Shown here in pieces: positions 53,244 through 63,284 of a DNA stretch of 63,897 nucleotides; within the stretch, counting starts at the first letter, position 1; the number at the start of each line of letters is the position of its first letter. Both the position numbers and the translations under genes were made by a program. The notes beneath the pieces are model-generated. The model did no database searches and had not been told where the DNA came from. It was given only the letters and a program-made list of their open reading frames with translations. Source of the stretch: Bacteroidales bacterium (GTDB lineage Bacteria > Bacteroidota > Bacteroidia > Bacteroidales > VadinHA17). The DNA is taken from positions 54,902-118,798 of the forward strand of contig PLNF01000101.1 of NCBI GenBank assembly GCA_003141715.1. Reading direction: 5' to 3'.

Positions 53244-55319
53244 TCAGAATTCAAGGATTTTAAACTCAACTCTTCTGTTTTTAGCCCGCCCTGCAGCAGT
53301 GGTATTATCAGATATAGGCTGCAATGAACCATAACCTCTGAATTCCATTCGTGAACGGTCAATACCCTTTTGAATAAGGTAGTCAACAACAGCCTTTGCC
53401 CTGGCTCCCGAAAGTTTAAAGTTAAGTGGTTCGCTTCCTGTTTTATCAGTATGTCCCGATATTTCAATTTTCATCTGAGCATTCTCCTTCATAATATTCA
53501 GTAAGCGATCGAGTTCTTTATATGAACCGGAAGTAAGTATAGATTTCCCTGTTTCAAACAAGATGTTATTGAGTACAACTTTCTTGCCAACCTTAACCTT
53601 AATCAATTCAACATTAAGGTTATAGACTTCTTTTGTCCAGTTATCAGGAACATCAATTCGTTTCATATCTGATAGGAATCCTGAGGCATGCAGATCAATC
53701 ATATAAGATTTTTTTGCCGGCAGTTTCACCCTGTAACTGCCATCCGTATCAGAACTGGCAGTAGTTCCAATAACTTCGCCGGTTGAAATATCCTTGACGT
53801 CAATTTTCGCCAATACCGGTTCGCCAGTTTCGGAATCTTTGACTTTTCCTACAAGATATACCGGCTGTTCCTGCTGGATAGCTGGTGGAGGTGAAGGAGC
53901 AATTTGTTTTACAATTATAACTGTATCCCTGATAATAATGGTATCGCGTTTGGGTGGTGGAGGCGTTACAATTACTCGTTTTGGTGGCATTATCTTTCCC
54001 TTGTATATATCTGATCCGCCAAATCCACCGCTACGGTTTGAAACAAAATAAAATGAGCTGTCATCAACCGGTGAAGGATAATAAAAGATTTCGTCCCAAG
54101 GAGTGTTTACAGGGTAACCATAATTCTTTACAGTATCCCATGCACCAGACTTATTTTTTATGCTATAAAAAATATCAAAACCACCTATTGAATTGTGACC
54201 TTTGGAACTGAAAAAGAGAGTATCTCCGGTTTTTGAGAATCTTACTGCTTCCTCATCATAAATTGTATTAATAATTTTCCCTGCATTTTGTGGTTTTGAC
54301 CACTTCCGGTCGTTTATCTTCTTTATGAAGTAGATGTCCTTTCCGCCGATATTATCTTTACCATAATCTGAAACAAAATAAATCTCGTTTCCTGATGGAC
54401 TAAAAGTAAACGATGTTTCAGATCCTCTGGTATTGATACTGTATGGGACAGGTTCAGGAGTTTTCCAGATACCTTTTTTGTTTAATGACACCTTAATATC
54501 GCCATTGTTTGCATAACCGGCATAAACATAGAGCATGTCATTGGTTGAATTGATATAAAGAGGTGCTTCACAATACTTTGTGGTCAATTCTTTTCCGGCT
54601 GATGTTGCCGGGTCCCATGAACCATTGTTTAAGTGGGAAACAAATATATTTTCATCAAATTTTGTATCAGGATGACGTTTACCGGATTTCAGAATTTCCC
54701 TTCTTGATGCAAAATAAATTGTTTTTCCATCAGCAGTAAAGACTTCGGAATAGTCATCTGAATTAGAGTTTATATTTGGTCCGATATTATCTATAGATAT
54801 TCTCAATGTGTCTTTTGTCACAATGAGAGCAGAGTTACATTCCTGAATGCACTCCCGAGCCAAAAAGGTATTCTTTTGACTCTTTTTTCCTGGTGAAGCC
54901 AGGTAACCCGTAAATCTTTCGATTGCTTCAGAAAATCTTCCCGCATACTGAAGTGATCTTCCGGTGAGTAAAAGAACATCTTCAGCAACATCTTTCTTTA
55001 GTTCGATAGCTTTCAGAAAAAAACCTGCTGCTTCTTCTTTTTTGTCTGAAAAGAGAGCCGACACGCCTGTTTTATAGTTCAACTCGGCATTTGAATTATT
55101 ATACAAAAGAGCCTGCAAATATTCATTAAATGCATCACTGTACCAGATACCTTTTTCACCATAATAAACATCTCCGTTTGCGACATGTTTCCATGCCTCT
55201 TCAAATCCTGGTTTATTAAGTTTGAATTCCTTCCGACGGATTGACAAATCTGTCTGAGCATCCAGAGCTAAAGAACTCAGAAGGAATACCGCAATTATAG
55301 AGTAAAGAAAATATCGCAT
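53244..55319 (-). CDS. OmpA-family protein with TPR-like, PD40 and CarboxypepD_reg domains
   Basis: The 691-residue exported protein has a signal peptide (about 1-21, LLSSLALDAQ). A TPR-like helical region (about 30-160) precedes a WD40-like PD40 propeller (about 195-430: GKTIYFASRREI, GNEIYFVSDYGKDNIGGKDI, GDTLFFSSKGHNSIGGFDI, SFYFVSNRSGGFGGSDIY). A Pro-rich linker, a CarboxypepD_reg domain (about 485-570) and a C-terminal OmpA domain (about 580-690) follow, the last with SGHTDKTGSEPLNFKLSGAR. The OmpA part binds peptidoglycan. This layout is common in Bacteroidota envelope proteins, including ones linked to T9SS and gliding, but no such partner is nearby. It is divergent from the Hpt-STAS pair. 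Confidence 0.93.
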   Translation of the reverse strand: MRYFLYSIIAVFLLSSLALDAQTDLSIRRKEFKLNKPGFEEAWKHVANGDVYYGEKGIWYSDAFNEYLQALLYNNSNAELNYKTGVSALFSDKKEEAAGFFLKAIELKKDVAEDVLLLTGRSLQYAGRFSEAIERFTGYLASPGKKSQKNTFLARECIQECNSALIVTKDTLRISIDNIGPNINSNSDDYSEVFTADGKTIYFASRREILKSGKRHPDTKFDENIFVSHLNNGSWDPATSAGKELTTKYCEAPLYINSTNDMLYVYAGYANNGDIKVSLNKKGIWKTPEPVPYSINTRGSETSFTFSPSGNEIYFVSDYGKDNIGGKDIYFIKKINDRKWSKPQNAGKIINTIYDEEAVRFSKTGDTLFFSSKGHNSIGGFDIFYSIKNKSGAWDTVKNYGYPVNTPWDEIFYYPSPVDDSSFYFVSNRSGGFGGSDIYKGKIMPPKRVIVTPPPPKRDTIIIRDTVIIVKQIAPSPPPAIQQEQPVYLVGKVKDSETGEPVLAKIDVKDISTGEVIGTTASSDTDGSYRVKLPAKKSYMIDLHASGFLSDMKRIDVPDNWTKEVYNLNVELIKVKVGKKVVLNNILFETGKSILTSGSYKELDRLLNIMKENAQMKIEISGHTDKTGSEPLNFKLSGARAKAVVDYLIQKGIDRSRMEFRGYGSLQPISDNTTAAGRAKNRRVEFKILEF

Positions 55320-55424
55320 AACATCCGGTTTTTATACCTATAAAAGTAGCACTTATTTCCTTTATCTAAAAAACCTTCTTTATTAATAAGATGAAAACTG
55401 CTTCAGGGCAGACCAAAATATTAC

Positions 55425-55432
55425 TATATTTG
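55425..55432 (+). promoter_or_regulatory. Candidate -7 element of the Hpt-STAS operon
   Basis: TATATTTG fits TAnnTTTG and lies 48 bp before the ATG of the Hpt gene. The expected -33 (TTCA at 55402) is poor. Confidence 0.35.
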
Positions 55433-55480
55433 TTTGAAATTCTTTGCACGGTTTATTAATATTTTATCTCTCTAATAAAT

Positions 55481-55843
55481 ATGGATTACAAATTCATAAA
55501 AATGGAATATCTTGATTCTGTTTCAGGAGGAGATCCAGAGATTATTAATGAAATAGTAATATTATTTAAGGACCAATCGGCTGAAATTTACAATGAGATG
55601 AAATCCCGTCTGGAATCAAAGAATTATACTTCACTGGGATTGCTCGCCCACAAAGCAAAATCGTCTGTTGCCATTATGGGGATGAACGGACTGGCAGAGA
55701 TGTTAAAAACATTTGAACTCCAGGCCAGGGAAGGCAAAGAACCCCAATTGTACGAACACTATTTAGAAAGATTTAAAAGTGAAACAGAGGAGGCCGTCAG
55801 GGAGCTTGAGGATTTAATCAGTAACATGAAAAACGGGAATTGA
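55481..55843 (+). CDS. Stand-alone Hpt domain protein
   Basis: The 120-residue helical phosphotransfer protein has phospho-acceptor His57 in LGLLAHKAKSSVAIMGM, the usual Hpt pattern with a downstream small residue and Lys. It begins MEYLDSVSGGDPEIINEIVI, typical of Hpt proteins that accept phosphate from hybrid kinase receivers. It has no other domain and no membrane segment. Its stop directly abuts the start of the STAS gene, so the two are translationally linked. Joining an Hpt relay to a STAS anti-sigma antagonist is unusual. The nearest possible donors in the window are the hybrid kinases at 22-29 kb. Confidence 0.9.
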   Translation: MDYKFIKMEYLDSVSGGDPEIINEIVILFKDQSAEIYNEMKSRLESKNYTSLGLLAHKAKSSVAIMGMNGLAEMLKTFELQAREGKEPQLYEHYLERFKSETEEAVRELEDLISNMKNGN

Positions 55844-56179
55844 ATGATCAATATTGAAAAAAAGGATAAAATAGACATTATATCCTTCTCTGTCAATAAG
55901 ATCAACGCTCTCATCATTGATGAAATCAGAGAAGGTATTCTTAAAGTGTTTGATAATTCGAATTCAAAAGTAATAATTGATCTCAAAGGAGTGGAGTACA
56001 TTGATAGTTCAGGCTTTGGCTGTTTCCTGTCAGTAATGAAAGCTGCAAGGAACAATTACGGTGAACTGAAATTTGCTAATCCGGAACCCAGAATTACTGA
56101 GTTGTTCGAGACACTTCACCTTCATACTGTTTTTCAGCTATACTCAGATATTGAGACCTGTTTAAGGTCGTTCAAATAA
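55844..56179 (+). CDS. STAS-domain anti-sigma-factor antagonist-like protein
   Basis: A 111-residue single STAS domain with the phosphorylation loop IDLKGVEYIDSSGFGCFLSV, where Ser55 or Ser56 is the conserved site for an anti-sigma kinase. The rest matches the family (SKVIIDLKGV, then ELKFANPEPRITELFETLHL). Such proteins switch partners when dephosphorylated by a PP2C phosphatase. The ATG follows the Hpt stop without a gap. A SiaB-type kinase gene is encoded about 7 kb away at the window edge. The gene is convergent with clpB (8-bp gap). Confidence 0.9.
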   Translation: MINIEKKDKIDIISFSVNKINALIIDEIREGILKVFDNSNSKVIIDLKGVEYIDSSGFGCFLSVMKAARNNYGELKFANPEPRITELFETLHLHTVFQLYSDIETCLRSFK

Positions 56180-56187
56180 TTCTCAAT

Positions 56188-58785
56188 TTATTTTGCTCCT
56201 TTCCTGAAAGAAAGATGACCATCTTTTGCATCAACCACAATTGTGTCCTCTTTTGAAACTTTACCACCTATAATTTCTTTAGATAATTCATTAACTATCT
56301 CCTTTTGAATAAGCCTTTTTACTGGTCTTGCTCCCAATTGCGGATCATAACCTTTCTCAGACAGCCAGTCAAGAGCATTCTCTTTTACAACAAGTTTAAG
56401 GTTATATTCGGCGAGCATTTGTTCTATATTGTCGAGCTGAATTTTCACTATCTCTTTTATCTGATTCTTATTTAAAGGACTGAACATTACAATTTCATCA
56501 ACTCTGTTAAGGAATTCCGGTTTAAGCGTTCTTCTTAATAATGCAAATATTTCCTTTCTGAGAAGTTCCTCTTCCTTTTCAGGCATCTTGTTATCCCATT
56601 TGTCCATTCTGTCCCTTATAATCTCTGATCCCAGGTTTGATGTCATAATAATAATGACATTCCTGAAATTCACAGTCCGGCCCTTGTTGTCTGTAAGTCT
56701 TCCTTCATCAAGAACCTGAAGGAGCAGGTTAAACAGGTCGGGATGTGCTTTTTCAATTTCGTCGAGAAGAACGACAGAATATGGTTTATGCCGTACAGCC
56801 TCTGTGAGTTGTCCACCTTCATCATAACCTATATATCCCGGAGGTGCACCAATAAGTCTTGATACCGAATGTCTCTCCTGATATTCCGACATATCGATAC
56901 GTGTCAACAGGTTTTCATCATTAAAGAGGAACCCTGCAAGAGCCCTTGCCAACTCCGTTTTTCCAACTCCGGTAGTTCCTATAAAGATAAATGAGCCCAA
57001 TGGTTTTTTCTGGTCATGAAGTCCGGCTCTTGATCTACGTACTGCATCAGCGACAGCCGTTATAGCTTCATCCTGTCCGACTACCCTTTTGTGTAATTCT
57101 GACTCGAGCCTCAATAATTTCTCTTTTTCGCTTTCCAGCATACGCGACACAGGGATCCCTGTCCATTTAGATACGATGGCTGCAATATCTTCCGATCTGA
57201 CTTCTTCCTGAATAAGAGAACCTTTAGTTCTTTTCTTTTCGATAAGCTCTTTTAACTCTGATATTTCTTTTTCGAGTTCAACGATTTTTCCATACCGTAT
57301 CTCAGCAACTTTTCCATAGTCTCCGCTTCTTTCGGCCTGTTCAGCTTGAAAGCGAAGAGATTCTATAGCTTCCTTTTTAGCCTGTACCTTTTCAATCATC
57401 TCTTTTTCAGATTTCCATGCGGCTCTCAGTTCATCCCTTTTCGATTGCAAATCAGCGAGTTCACGGGAAATTTTTTCTGCTTTAATCGTATCTCCATCTC
57501 TCCTTAAGGCTTCTTTTTCAATTTCAAGTCGTGTTATAGTTCTTTCAGCTTCATCAATCTCTTCCGGTACTGAATTCATTTCAAGCCTTAACCTGGATGC
57601 TGCTTCATCAATAAGGTCGATTGCTTTATCGGGTAAAAACCTGTCAGTTATATACCTGGTGGAGAGGTCTACTGCCGCAATGATCGCTTCGTCTCTGATA
57701 ATAACTTTATGATGTGTTTCATATTTCTCACGAATACCTCTCAGTATTGAAATGGAATCTGCCCTGTCGGGTTCATCAACCATTACTATCTGGAATCGTC
57801 TTTCAAGAGCTTTATCTTTTTCAAAATATTTCTGATATTCACTTAAGGTAGTTGCCCCTATCGCTCTTAGTTCTCCTCTGGCCAGAGCAGGTTTCAGGAT
57901 ATTGGCAGCATCCATTGCTCCTTCCGATTTTCCTGCACCGACAAGAGTATGAATCTCGTCGATGAAAAGTACTATTTCCCCGTTCGATCCGATAACCTCG
58001 TTCACAACCGATTTTAATCTCTCTTCAAACTCCCCTTTATATTTTGCTCCTGCGATAAGGGCTCCCATATCGAGCGAGTAAATGATCTTTGATTTAATAT
58101 CTTCCGGAACATCTCCCCTGATTATCCTGTGGGCAAGACCCTCTGCAATAGCCGTTTTACCAACGCCGGGTTCGCCGATCAACAGCGGATTGTTTTTTGT
58201 CCGGCGTGTGAGTATCTGCAAAATGCGCCGGATTTCATCATCTCTTCCGATAACCGGATCGAGTTTTCCTGACCGTGCCCTCTCATTAAGATTGATTGCA
58301 TACCTGTTCAGCGCATTAAAAGTATCTTCTGAAGTCTGGCTTTCGACATTCGCTCCCTTCCGCAATTCATTAACAGCTGCCGTCAACTCTTTCATCGTTG
58401 CACCATGATCCTTAAGAATCCGAGCAGCTTTATCCTCAGTGTCAAGGATACCCATCAGCAAATGTTCGGATGATATGAATTTGTCCTTCATACGCGAAGC
58501 ATTGTCATTTGCTTTCCTGAATGCTTCTGATACTGAAGAAGATACATAGGAATCTGCGCCGGTAACTTTTGGATATGAATCTATAAGTCCATCGATCTCT
58601 TTTGCCAGGGATACAATATTAACGCCCATTTTTCCGAAGAGGAAATTTGTGATACTCTCTGCTTCGCTCATCACACCCTTGAGAATATGGGCACATTCAA
58701 CAGCCTGCTGACCTTTTGCGCTTGCGATATCGAATGCCTTTTGAACAGATTCCTGAGCCTTTAATGTGAAATTATTTAAATTCAT
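56188..58785 (-). CDS. clpB: ATP-dependent chaperone ClpB
   Basis: The 865-residue AAA+ disaggregase works with DnaK on heat-damaged protein. It has an N-domain (1-145), AAA1 with Walker A at residues 204-211 (GEPGVGKT) and the [15 protein letters not shown]alker B. The long M-domain coiled coil (about 400-525) is typical of ClpB rather than ClpA/C. AAA2 has Walker A at 603-610 (GTTGVGKT) and [14 protein letters not shown] ClpP-docking loop is not apparent. Length is normal. No CIRCE or other heat-shock box is evident in the upstream 220 bp. Confidence 0.96.
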   Translation of the reverse strand: MNLNNFTLKAQESVQKAFDIASAKGQQAVECAHILKGVMSEAESITNFLFGKMGVNIVSLAKEIDGLIDSYPKVTGADSYVSSSVSEAFRKANDNASRMKDKFISSEHLLMGILDTEDKAARILKDHGATMKELTAAVNELRKGANVESQTSEDTFNALNRYAINLNERARSGKLDPVIGRDDEIRRILQILTRRTKNNPLLIGEPGVGKTAIAEGLAHRIIRGDVPEDIKSKIIYSLDMGALIAGAKYKGEFEERLKSVVNEVIGSNGEIVLFIDEIHTLVGAGKSEGAMDAANILKPALARGELRAIGATTLSEYQKYFEKDKALERRFQIVMVDEPDRADSISILRGIREKYETHHKVIIRDEAIIAAVDLSTRYITDRFLPDKAIDLIDEAASRLRLEMNSVPEEIDEAERTITRLEIEKEALRRDGDTIKAEKISRELADLQSKRDELRAAWKSEKEMIEKVQAKKEAIESLRFQAEQAERSGDYGKVAEIRYGKIVELEKEISELKELIEKKRTKGSLIQEEVRSEDIAAIVSKWTGIPVSRMLESEKEKLLRLESELHKRVVGQDEAITAVADAVRRSRAGLHDQKKPLGSFIFIGTTGVGKTELARALAGFLFNDENLLTRIDMSEYQERHSVSRLIGAPPGYIGYDEGGQLTEAVRHKPYSVVLLDEIEKAHPDLFNLLLQVLDEGRLTDNKGRTVNFRNVIIIMTSNLGSEIIRDRMDKWDNKMPEKEEELLRKEIFALLRRTLKPEFLNRVDEIVMFSPLNKNQIKEIVKIQLDNIEQMLAEYNLKLVVKENALDWLSEKGYDPQLGARPVKRLIQKEIVNELSKEIIGGKVSKEDTIVVDAKDGHLSFRKGAK

Positions 58786-58960
58786 AAAACTGCTTTTAAC
58801 TACCTGTCTGCAAAATTGCTGCCAGTTACTCCAACCCTTATTTTATTGTCGTTTTGACATCTTAGTATCAATCTAATATGTCAATCTGGCAATGATTTGT
58901 GTCCAAACCCTTCCCCTTCTCCTTGCACCCCCTTTTCATTCTGAAGTAGAAAACATGGCG

Positions 58961-58990
58961 TTGGGATTAATTGTTTTAAAACTATCTTTG
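58961..58990 (+). promoter_or_regulatory. Strong Bacteroidota-type promoter match for the flavin reductase gene
   Basis: TTG at 58961-58963, a 19-bp spacer and TATCTTTG at 58983-58990 match the -33/-7 consensus exactly in the -7. It ends 16 bp before the ATG. The next bases continue as TCTTTGTCCCAAAT, a 14-mer repeated upstream of the ABC transporter gene. Confidence 0.65.
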
Positions 58991-59006
58991 TCCCAAATTC
59001 TGAATT

Positions 59007-59585
59007 ATGAGTAAAGTTTTATGGAAACCCGGAACGATGATTTATCCTTTACCGGCGGTAATGGTCAGCTGCGGATCACTTCCTGAAGAGTATAATATTA
59101 TGACAGTATCATGGACCGGCACTATCTGTACAGATCCTGCAATGTGTTATATATCTGTGAGGCCGGGTCGTCATTCATATAATATTATAAAGAAGAATGG
59201 CGAGTATGTTATAAACCTGACAACAAAATCGCTTGCTTTTGCTACCGACTGGTGTGGTGTAAAATCGGGAAAAGATCATAGAAAGTTCTCTGAAATGGGA
59301 CTGACTCCTGTTCCGGCCACAAAAATAAAAGCACCGCTGATTAAAGAATCACCTGTAAATATTGAATGCATTGTTAAGGAGATAAAAGAACTTGGATCGC
59401 ATCACATGTTTATTTCAGAGGTGGTTGCCATTAATGCTGATGAAAAATATATTGATGAGAAAACCGGGCTTTTCAGACTAAATGATGCAGAACCTATCTG
59501 TTATTCGCATGGGAAATACTATGAAACAGGAAGATTAATAGGCAAGTTTGGTTTTTCGGTAGAAAAGAAAACGAACAAGAAGTAA
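59007..59585 (+). CDS. Flavin reductase-like FMN-binding protein
   Basis: A 192-residue protein of the flavin-reductase split-barrel family. It shows VLWKPGTMIYPLPAVMVSCG, TVSWTGTICTDPAMCYISVR, YNIIKKNGEYVINLTTKSLA, KFSEMGLTPVPATKIKAPLI and the family ending YYETGRLIGKFGFSV. Members use NAD(P)H to reduce FMN or act as flavoredoxin-like electron carriers. The specific partner is unknown. It has its own promoter and is 121 bp upstream of the ABC transporter gene. Confidence 0.9.
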   Translation: MSKVLWKPGTMIYPLPAVMVSCGSLPEEYNIMTVSWTGTICTDPAMCYISVRPGRHSYNIIKKNGEYVINLTTKSLAFATDWCGVKSGKDHRKFSEMGLTPVPATKIKAPLIKESPVNIECIVKEIKELGSHHMFISEVVAINADEKYIDEKTGLFRLNDAEPICYSHGKYYETGRLIGKFGFSVEKKTNKK

Positions 59586-59706
59586 GTTAATGATTGTCAT
59601 ATTTTCTGTTTTAAATCGAATTAGAGAAGAAAACATTAATTAGGATTCTTTGTCCCAAATAACTAATTTCATATCTTCAAAACGGAAATTATTAAAGTGA
59701 TTTATT

Positions 59707-62700
59707 ATGAGTGAGAAGATCCTCGAAACCCTGATGCAGCTGTTTGCAATAATTGCCAAACCTCAGAGCAACGATAAAGAAAGAAGAGGCGTTGTTGAGG
59801 TTTTTCTCAAACGTCTGCTCAATCAGGAACTGGTAAAGAAATATCTCTCCACATATGATGAAAAATTTGAAGAAGCCATAAAAAAGCTTGAAAAGAGCAG
59901 TACAGAAAGACGTGAAGGGGCTATCGCTATCAGGATCAGGAAGCTTTGTAAAGAGATCAACGAACAGGGTCAGCTCGACCAGGAACAGAGAATAGTAGTA
60001 GTTATACAGGTACTTGAGTTCTGCAAATCGGGCGGACAGGAAGTCAGTCAGCTTGAGCTGGGTTTCATCAGTACACTTGCAGAAGGTTTAAATATTACTC
60101 TGGAGGAATATAAATTCATTGAAAGTTTTGTTCTGAATTCATTTACAAATATCCCAGCGACCTCTGATCTTTTAATAATTAATGGAATTAAGAATTTTGA
60201 ACACAAAGAAGCAAAACATTCGTATAAGGATCTATTGAAAGGGCATATCTGGATACTTTTTGTACCATCTGTTAATAAATACTTTGTCAGGTTTACTGGT
60301 GCCGGTGAACTTTCGATGAATGGACAGCTGCTCCAGGAGGATAAAGTATATCCGTTCAGTCAGGGTTCATCTATCAAAGGATATAAAATAACCCCTATTT
60401 ATTATTGGGATGTTACAATGCAGTTCCTGAAAGAGGAGTTCAAATCATCAAGAGTAGTTTATGAAGTAAATAATCTTGAATACAGGTTCAAAAGCGGAAT
60501 AGTGGGTATTCATCACATGAGTTTCAAGGAAGAATCAGGCAGGATGGTTGGTATTATGGGCGCCAGCGGAGCAGGGAAATCGACGCTGCTCGGGGTTTTA
60601 AATGGCACATGTGATCCTTATGACGGGGAAGTGCTGGTTAATGGAATAAGTATACATAAGGATAAAGAAAAGATCAAAGGGCTTATCGGATATGTTTCGC
60701 AGGATGACCTGCTTATTGAAGAGCTTACTGTTTTTGAAAATCTCTATTACAATGCTAAGCTATGCTTTGATAATCTAACTGAAGAAGAGATAATCATCAG
60801 AGTGGATAGTGTTCTGAAAAATCTTGGACTCTATGAAATAAGGAATATCCAGGTTGGCAGTCCGTTGAACAAAAAAATAAGTGGCGGACAGCGAAAGAGG
60901 CTCAACATATCCCTTGAACTTATCCGCGAACCGGCAATAATGTTCCTCGATGAACCAACATCTGGTCTCTCTTCGCGCGACTCTGAAAATATTCTGGACC
61001 TTTTGAAGGAACTCGCACGAAAGGGCAAGCTTCTGTTTATAGTTATCCATCAGCCATCATCTGAGATATTTAAGATGTTTGACAAGCTTATAATCCTCGA
61101 TACCGGTGGATACCTTATATATAATGGCAACCCTGTGGATTCAATTGAGTATTTCAAAAGAAAAATTGAACAGGCAAATTACAATGAGAGTGAATGTTAT
61201 ATATGCGGTAATGTTAATCCTGAACAGATTTTCAATATTGTAGAGACTAAAGTATTTACAGAGAGCGGGCAACCTACCGAAACACGCAGGATTTCCCCGG
61301 AAGACTGGAGTACCCTTTATAAAGAAGAAAAGAAGGAGGATAAACGGGAACCCGGAGGTTCAGTACCAGAAATAAACTTCAAAACTCCAAATAAATTTAA
61401 GCAGTTTATTGTCTTTACAAAACGAGATGTCCTTTCCAAGATTGCTGATACACAATACCTTCTTATTACACTTCTTGAAGCACCAATCCTTGCATTTTTT
61501 CTTGCTTTTCTCATCAGGTATTTTGATGAAAGCATCAAAAATCCACATTATACACTCTATGACAACAGCAACCTCCCGATTTATATATTTATGTCGGTTA
61601 TTGTAGCTATTTTCATGGGACTTACAGTAAGTGCAGAAGAAATAATAAAGGATAGAAAAATCCTTAAAAGGGAGGCTTTCCTTAATCTTAGCTGGAATAG
61701 TTATCTGATGTCTAAAGTATTCGTTCAGTTTGCAATATCAGCAATCCAGGCATTCACGTTTGTGCTTATTGGTAATGGTATCACTGAGATCAAAGGTATG
61801 ATGTTTGAGTACTGGCTCGTCCTTTTTTCCTGCTGGGCAGGGGCAAATATGCTAGGACTGGTAATATCCGACAGCTTTAAGGCCGTAGTAACTATTTATA
61901 TATTAATCCCATTCCTTGTTATACCTCAGATTATTTTAAGTGGGGTTATGGTCAAGTTTGAGAAGCTGAATCCGAACATTTCCTCGCCTGTTTCAATTCC
62001 AATATATGGTGAGTTCATAACTGCCCGATGGGGTTATGAAGCCCTCGCGGTCAAACAGTTCATGAATAACGATTATGAAAAGCCCTTTTATCTTTTTGAA
62101 AAGGATATGAGTAAGGCTACATTTAAGAAAGACTACTGGAATGTTGAGATAAAGGGTGCTCTTGATAATATTATCAACGATCTGAATAAAGGTGTAAGAG
62201 ATAAAGAATTCAGAGATAACCTGCTACTTGTATCAAATGAAATAAAGAAACAACTTTTATTGATGCCAGATATCAAATTTGCTTATGTTGATCAGCTCAC
62301 ACCCGACAAAATTAGTTCTGAAATAGCTAATTCTGCCATCAGTTATGTTGAATCAATCAGGAAACTTTATGTCAATATATATAATAATGCCAGCGACAGG
62401 AAAGAAGCTTTGAAATCGAAGCTTGCCGGAGAAAATCTGCAAAAATTTCTAAAGCTCAGGGATAACTATTTTAATAAATCAATTGAGGAGTTTGTGAAGG
62501 ACAAGAATGAGACAACAAAGACTATTATTTACAAGGGTGAATTGGTTCAGAAACTCGATCCTATTTTCATGGATTCCAAATACAAACTGATAAGAGCACA
62601 TTTTTATGCGCCCGAAAAGCAGGTTTTCGGAATGAAAGTTGACACATATGCAGTAAATGTTTTCGTTCTATGGGTTATGACATTCTTTCTTTATCTGGCT

Positions 62701-62778
62701 CTCTATTTTAGATTACTTAAGAAACTTCTCGATTCCGGGGAGGATCTATTTGGTAAAAAGAAGAAAGGTTCCGATTAG
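59707..62778 (+). CDS. TerB-FHA-like-ABC ATPase-permease fusion (ABCG-type exporter)
   Basis: The 1023-residue protein begins with a TerB-like helical domain (about 1-148), including GGQEVSQLELGFISTLAEGL. An FHA-like beta domain follows (about 155-245, GHIWILFVPSVNKYFVRFTG). The ABC ATPase has Walker A at 285-293 (GASGAGKST), signature ISGGQRKR with SGGQ at 392-395, and Walker B IMFLDEPTSGL. A linker with CYICG (about 497) leads to an ABC-2 membrane part (helices about 575-750 and a last one near 985-1005). A charged helical domain of about 220 residues is inserted before the last helix. ATPase and permease in one chain in that order is the ABCG layout. The cytosolic N-terminal domains suggest gating by a signal. 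siaC-siaB lie convergent just behind it. Confidence 0.9.
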   Translation: MSEKILETLMQLFAIIAKPQSNDKERRGVVEVFLKRLLNQELVKKYLSTYDEKFEEAIKKLEKSSTERREGAIAIRIRKLCKEINEQGQLDQEQRIVVVIQVLEFCKSGGQEVSQLELGFISTLAEGLNITLEEYKFIESFVLNSFTNIPATSDLLIINGIKNFEHKEAKHSYKDLLKGHIWILFVPSVNKYFVRFTGAGELSMNGQLLQEDKVYPFSQGSSIKGYKITPIYYWDVTMQFLKEEFKSSRVVYEVNNLEYRFKSGIVGIHHMSFKEESGRMVGIMGASGAGKSTLLGVLNGTCDPYDGEVLVNGISIHKDKEKIKGLIGYVSQDDLLIEELTVFENLYYNAKLCFDNLTEEEIIIRVDSVLKNLGLYEIRNIQVGSPLNKKISGGQRKRLNISLELIREPAIMFLDEPTSGLSSRDSENILDLLKELARKGKLLFIVIHQPSSEIFKMFDKLIILDTGGYLIYNGNPVDSIEYFKRKIEQANYNESECYICGNVNPEQIFNIVETKVFTESGQPTETRRISPEDWSTLYKEEKKEDKREPGGSVPEINFKTPNKFKQFIVFTKRDVLSKIADTQYLLITLLEAPILAFFLAFLIRYFDESIKNPHYTLYDNSNLPIYIFMSVIVAIFMGLTVSAEEIIKDRKILKREAFLNLSWNSYLMSKVFVQFAISAIQAFTFVLIGNGITEIKGMMFEYWLVLFSCWAGANMLGLVISDSFKAVVTIYILIPFLVIPQIILSGVMVKFEKLNPNISSPVSIPIYGEFITARWGYEALAVKQFMNNDYEKPFYLFEKDMSKATFKKDYWNVEIKGALDNIINDLNKGVRDKEFRDNLLLVSNEIKKQLLLMPDIKFAYVDQLTPDKISSEIANSAISYVESIRKLYVNIYNNASDRKEALKSKLAGENLQKFLKLRDNYFNKSIEEFVKDKNETTKTIIYKGELVQKLDPIFMDSKYKLIRAHFYAPEKQVFGMKVDTYAVNVFVLWVMTFFLYLALYFRLLKKLLDSGEDLFGKKKKGSD

Positions 62779-62799
62779 TTCAATACCTTAAAGAATACG

Positions 62800-62833
62800 A
62801 GAGGCTGCCTCACGAGAGACAGCCTCTTTAATT
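62800..62833. terminator. Intrinsic terminator
   Basis: AGAGGCTG (62800-62807) pairs with CAGCCTCT (62820-62827), extended inward by CTC/GAG, and is followed by TTTAATTTTT. It lies between the ABC transporter gene and convergent siaC. Confidence 0.8.
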
Positions 62834-62874
62834 TTTGGAACAACCGATCTTTTTCAGAATAACTTCAAAAATAA

Positions 62875-63255
62875 CTATTCAACAATCTCAATCATTTTAA
62901 ATGGTACCCGTATTATAGATTCATAATCCTCTCCTGCCTCAAGCATATCTTCATCGTCTTCCTCATAGTACCAGTTCACTTCAACCTCATTTTTGGCTTT
63001 ATGTATCGCTTCGAGTTTCTTGAATACATCAAGGATACACTTTGATGAACTTGTGTTAAAATATTCCAGACGGATATTTACTACAGTTTTAGTAAGTGGA
63101 GACTCCTTATATGTATCGAGCCAGTCCACCAAAGGCTTATAGAATTCTACTGAGTTTTCTGGAATTGAACGTCCTTTTATTTCAAAGACACCTTCTGTAG
63201 AATCAAATTTAACTGTAGGAGTTTTAGGGGTTCCTTCGATGATGATCGGTTCCAT
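62875..63255 (-). CDS. siaC: SiaC-family regulatory phosphoprotein (DUF1987)
   Basis: A 126-residue protein of the SiaC/DUF1987 family. It starts with TPKTPTVKFDSTEGVFEIKG and has RSIPENSVEFYKPLVDWLDT and NIRLEYFNTSSSKCILDVFK. Thr68 in this last block falls at the same number as the Thr68 that SiaB phosphorylates in Pseudomonas SiaC, with the same YFNTSSSK surrounding. An acidic loop (YYEEDDEDMLEAGEDYE) precedes the C-terminus. In Pseudomonas unphosphorylated SiaC activates the diguanylate cyclase SiaD; no GGDEF gene is in the window, so the output here may differ. It follows siaB by 29 bp. Confidence 0.9.
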   Translation of the reverse strand: MEPIIIEGTPKTPTVKFDSTEGVFEIKGRSIPENSVEFYKPLVDWLDTYKESPLTKTVVNIRLEYFNTSSSKCILDVFKKLEAIHKAKNEVEVNWYYEEDDEDMLEAGEDYESIIRVPFKMIEIVE

Positions 63256-63284
63256 ATTTATCAGATTTAAAAGTTGTTTTGCTT

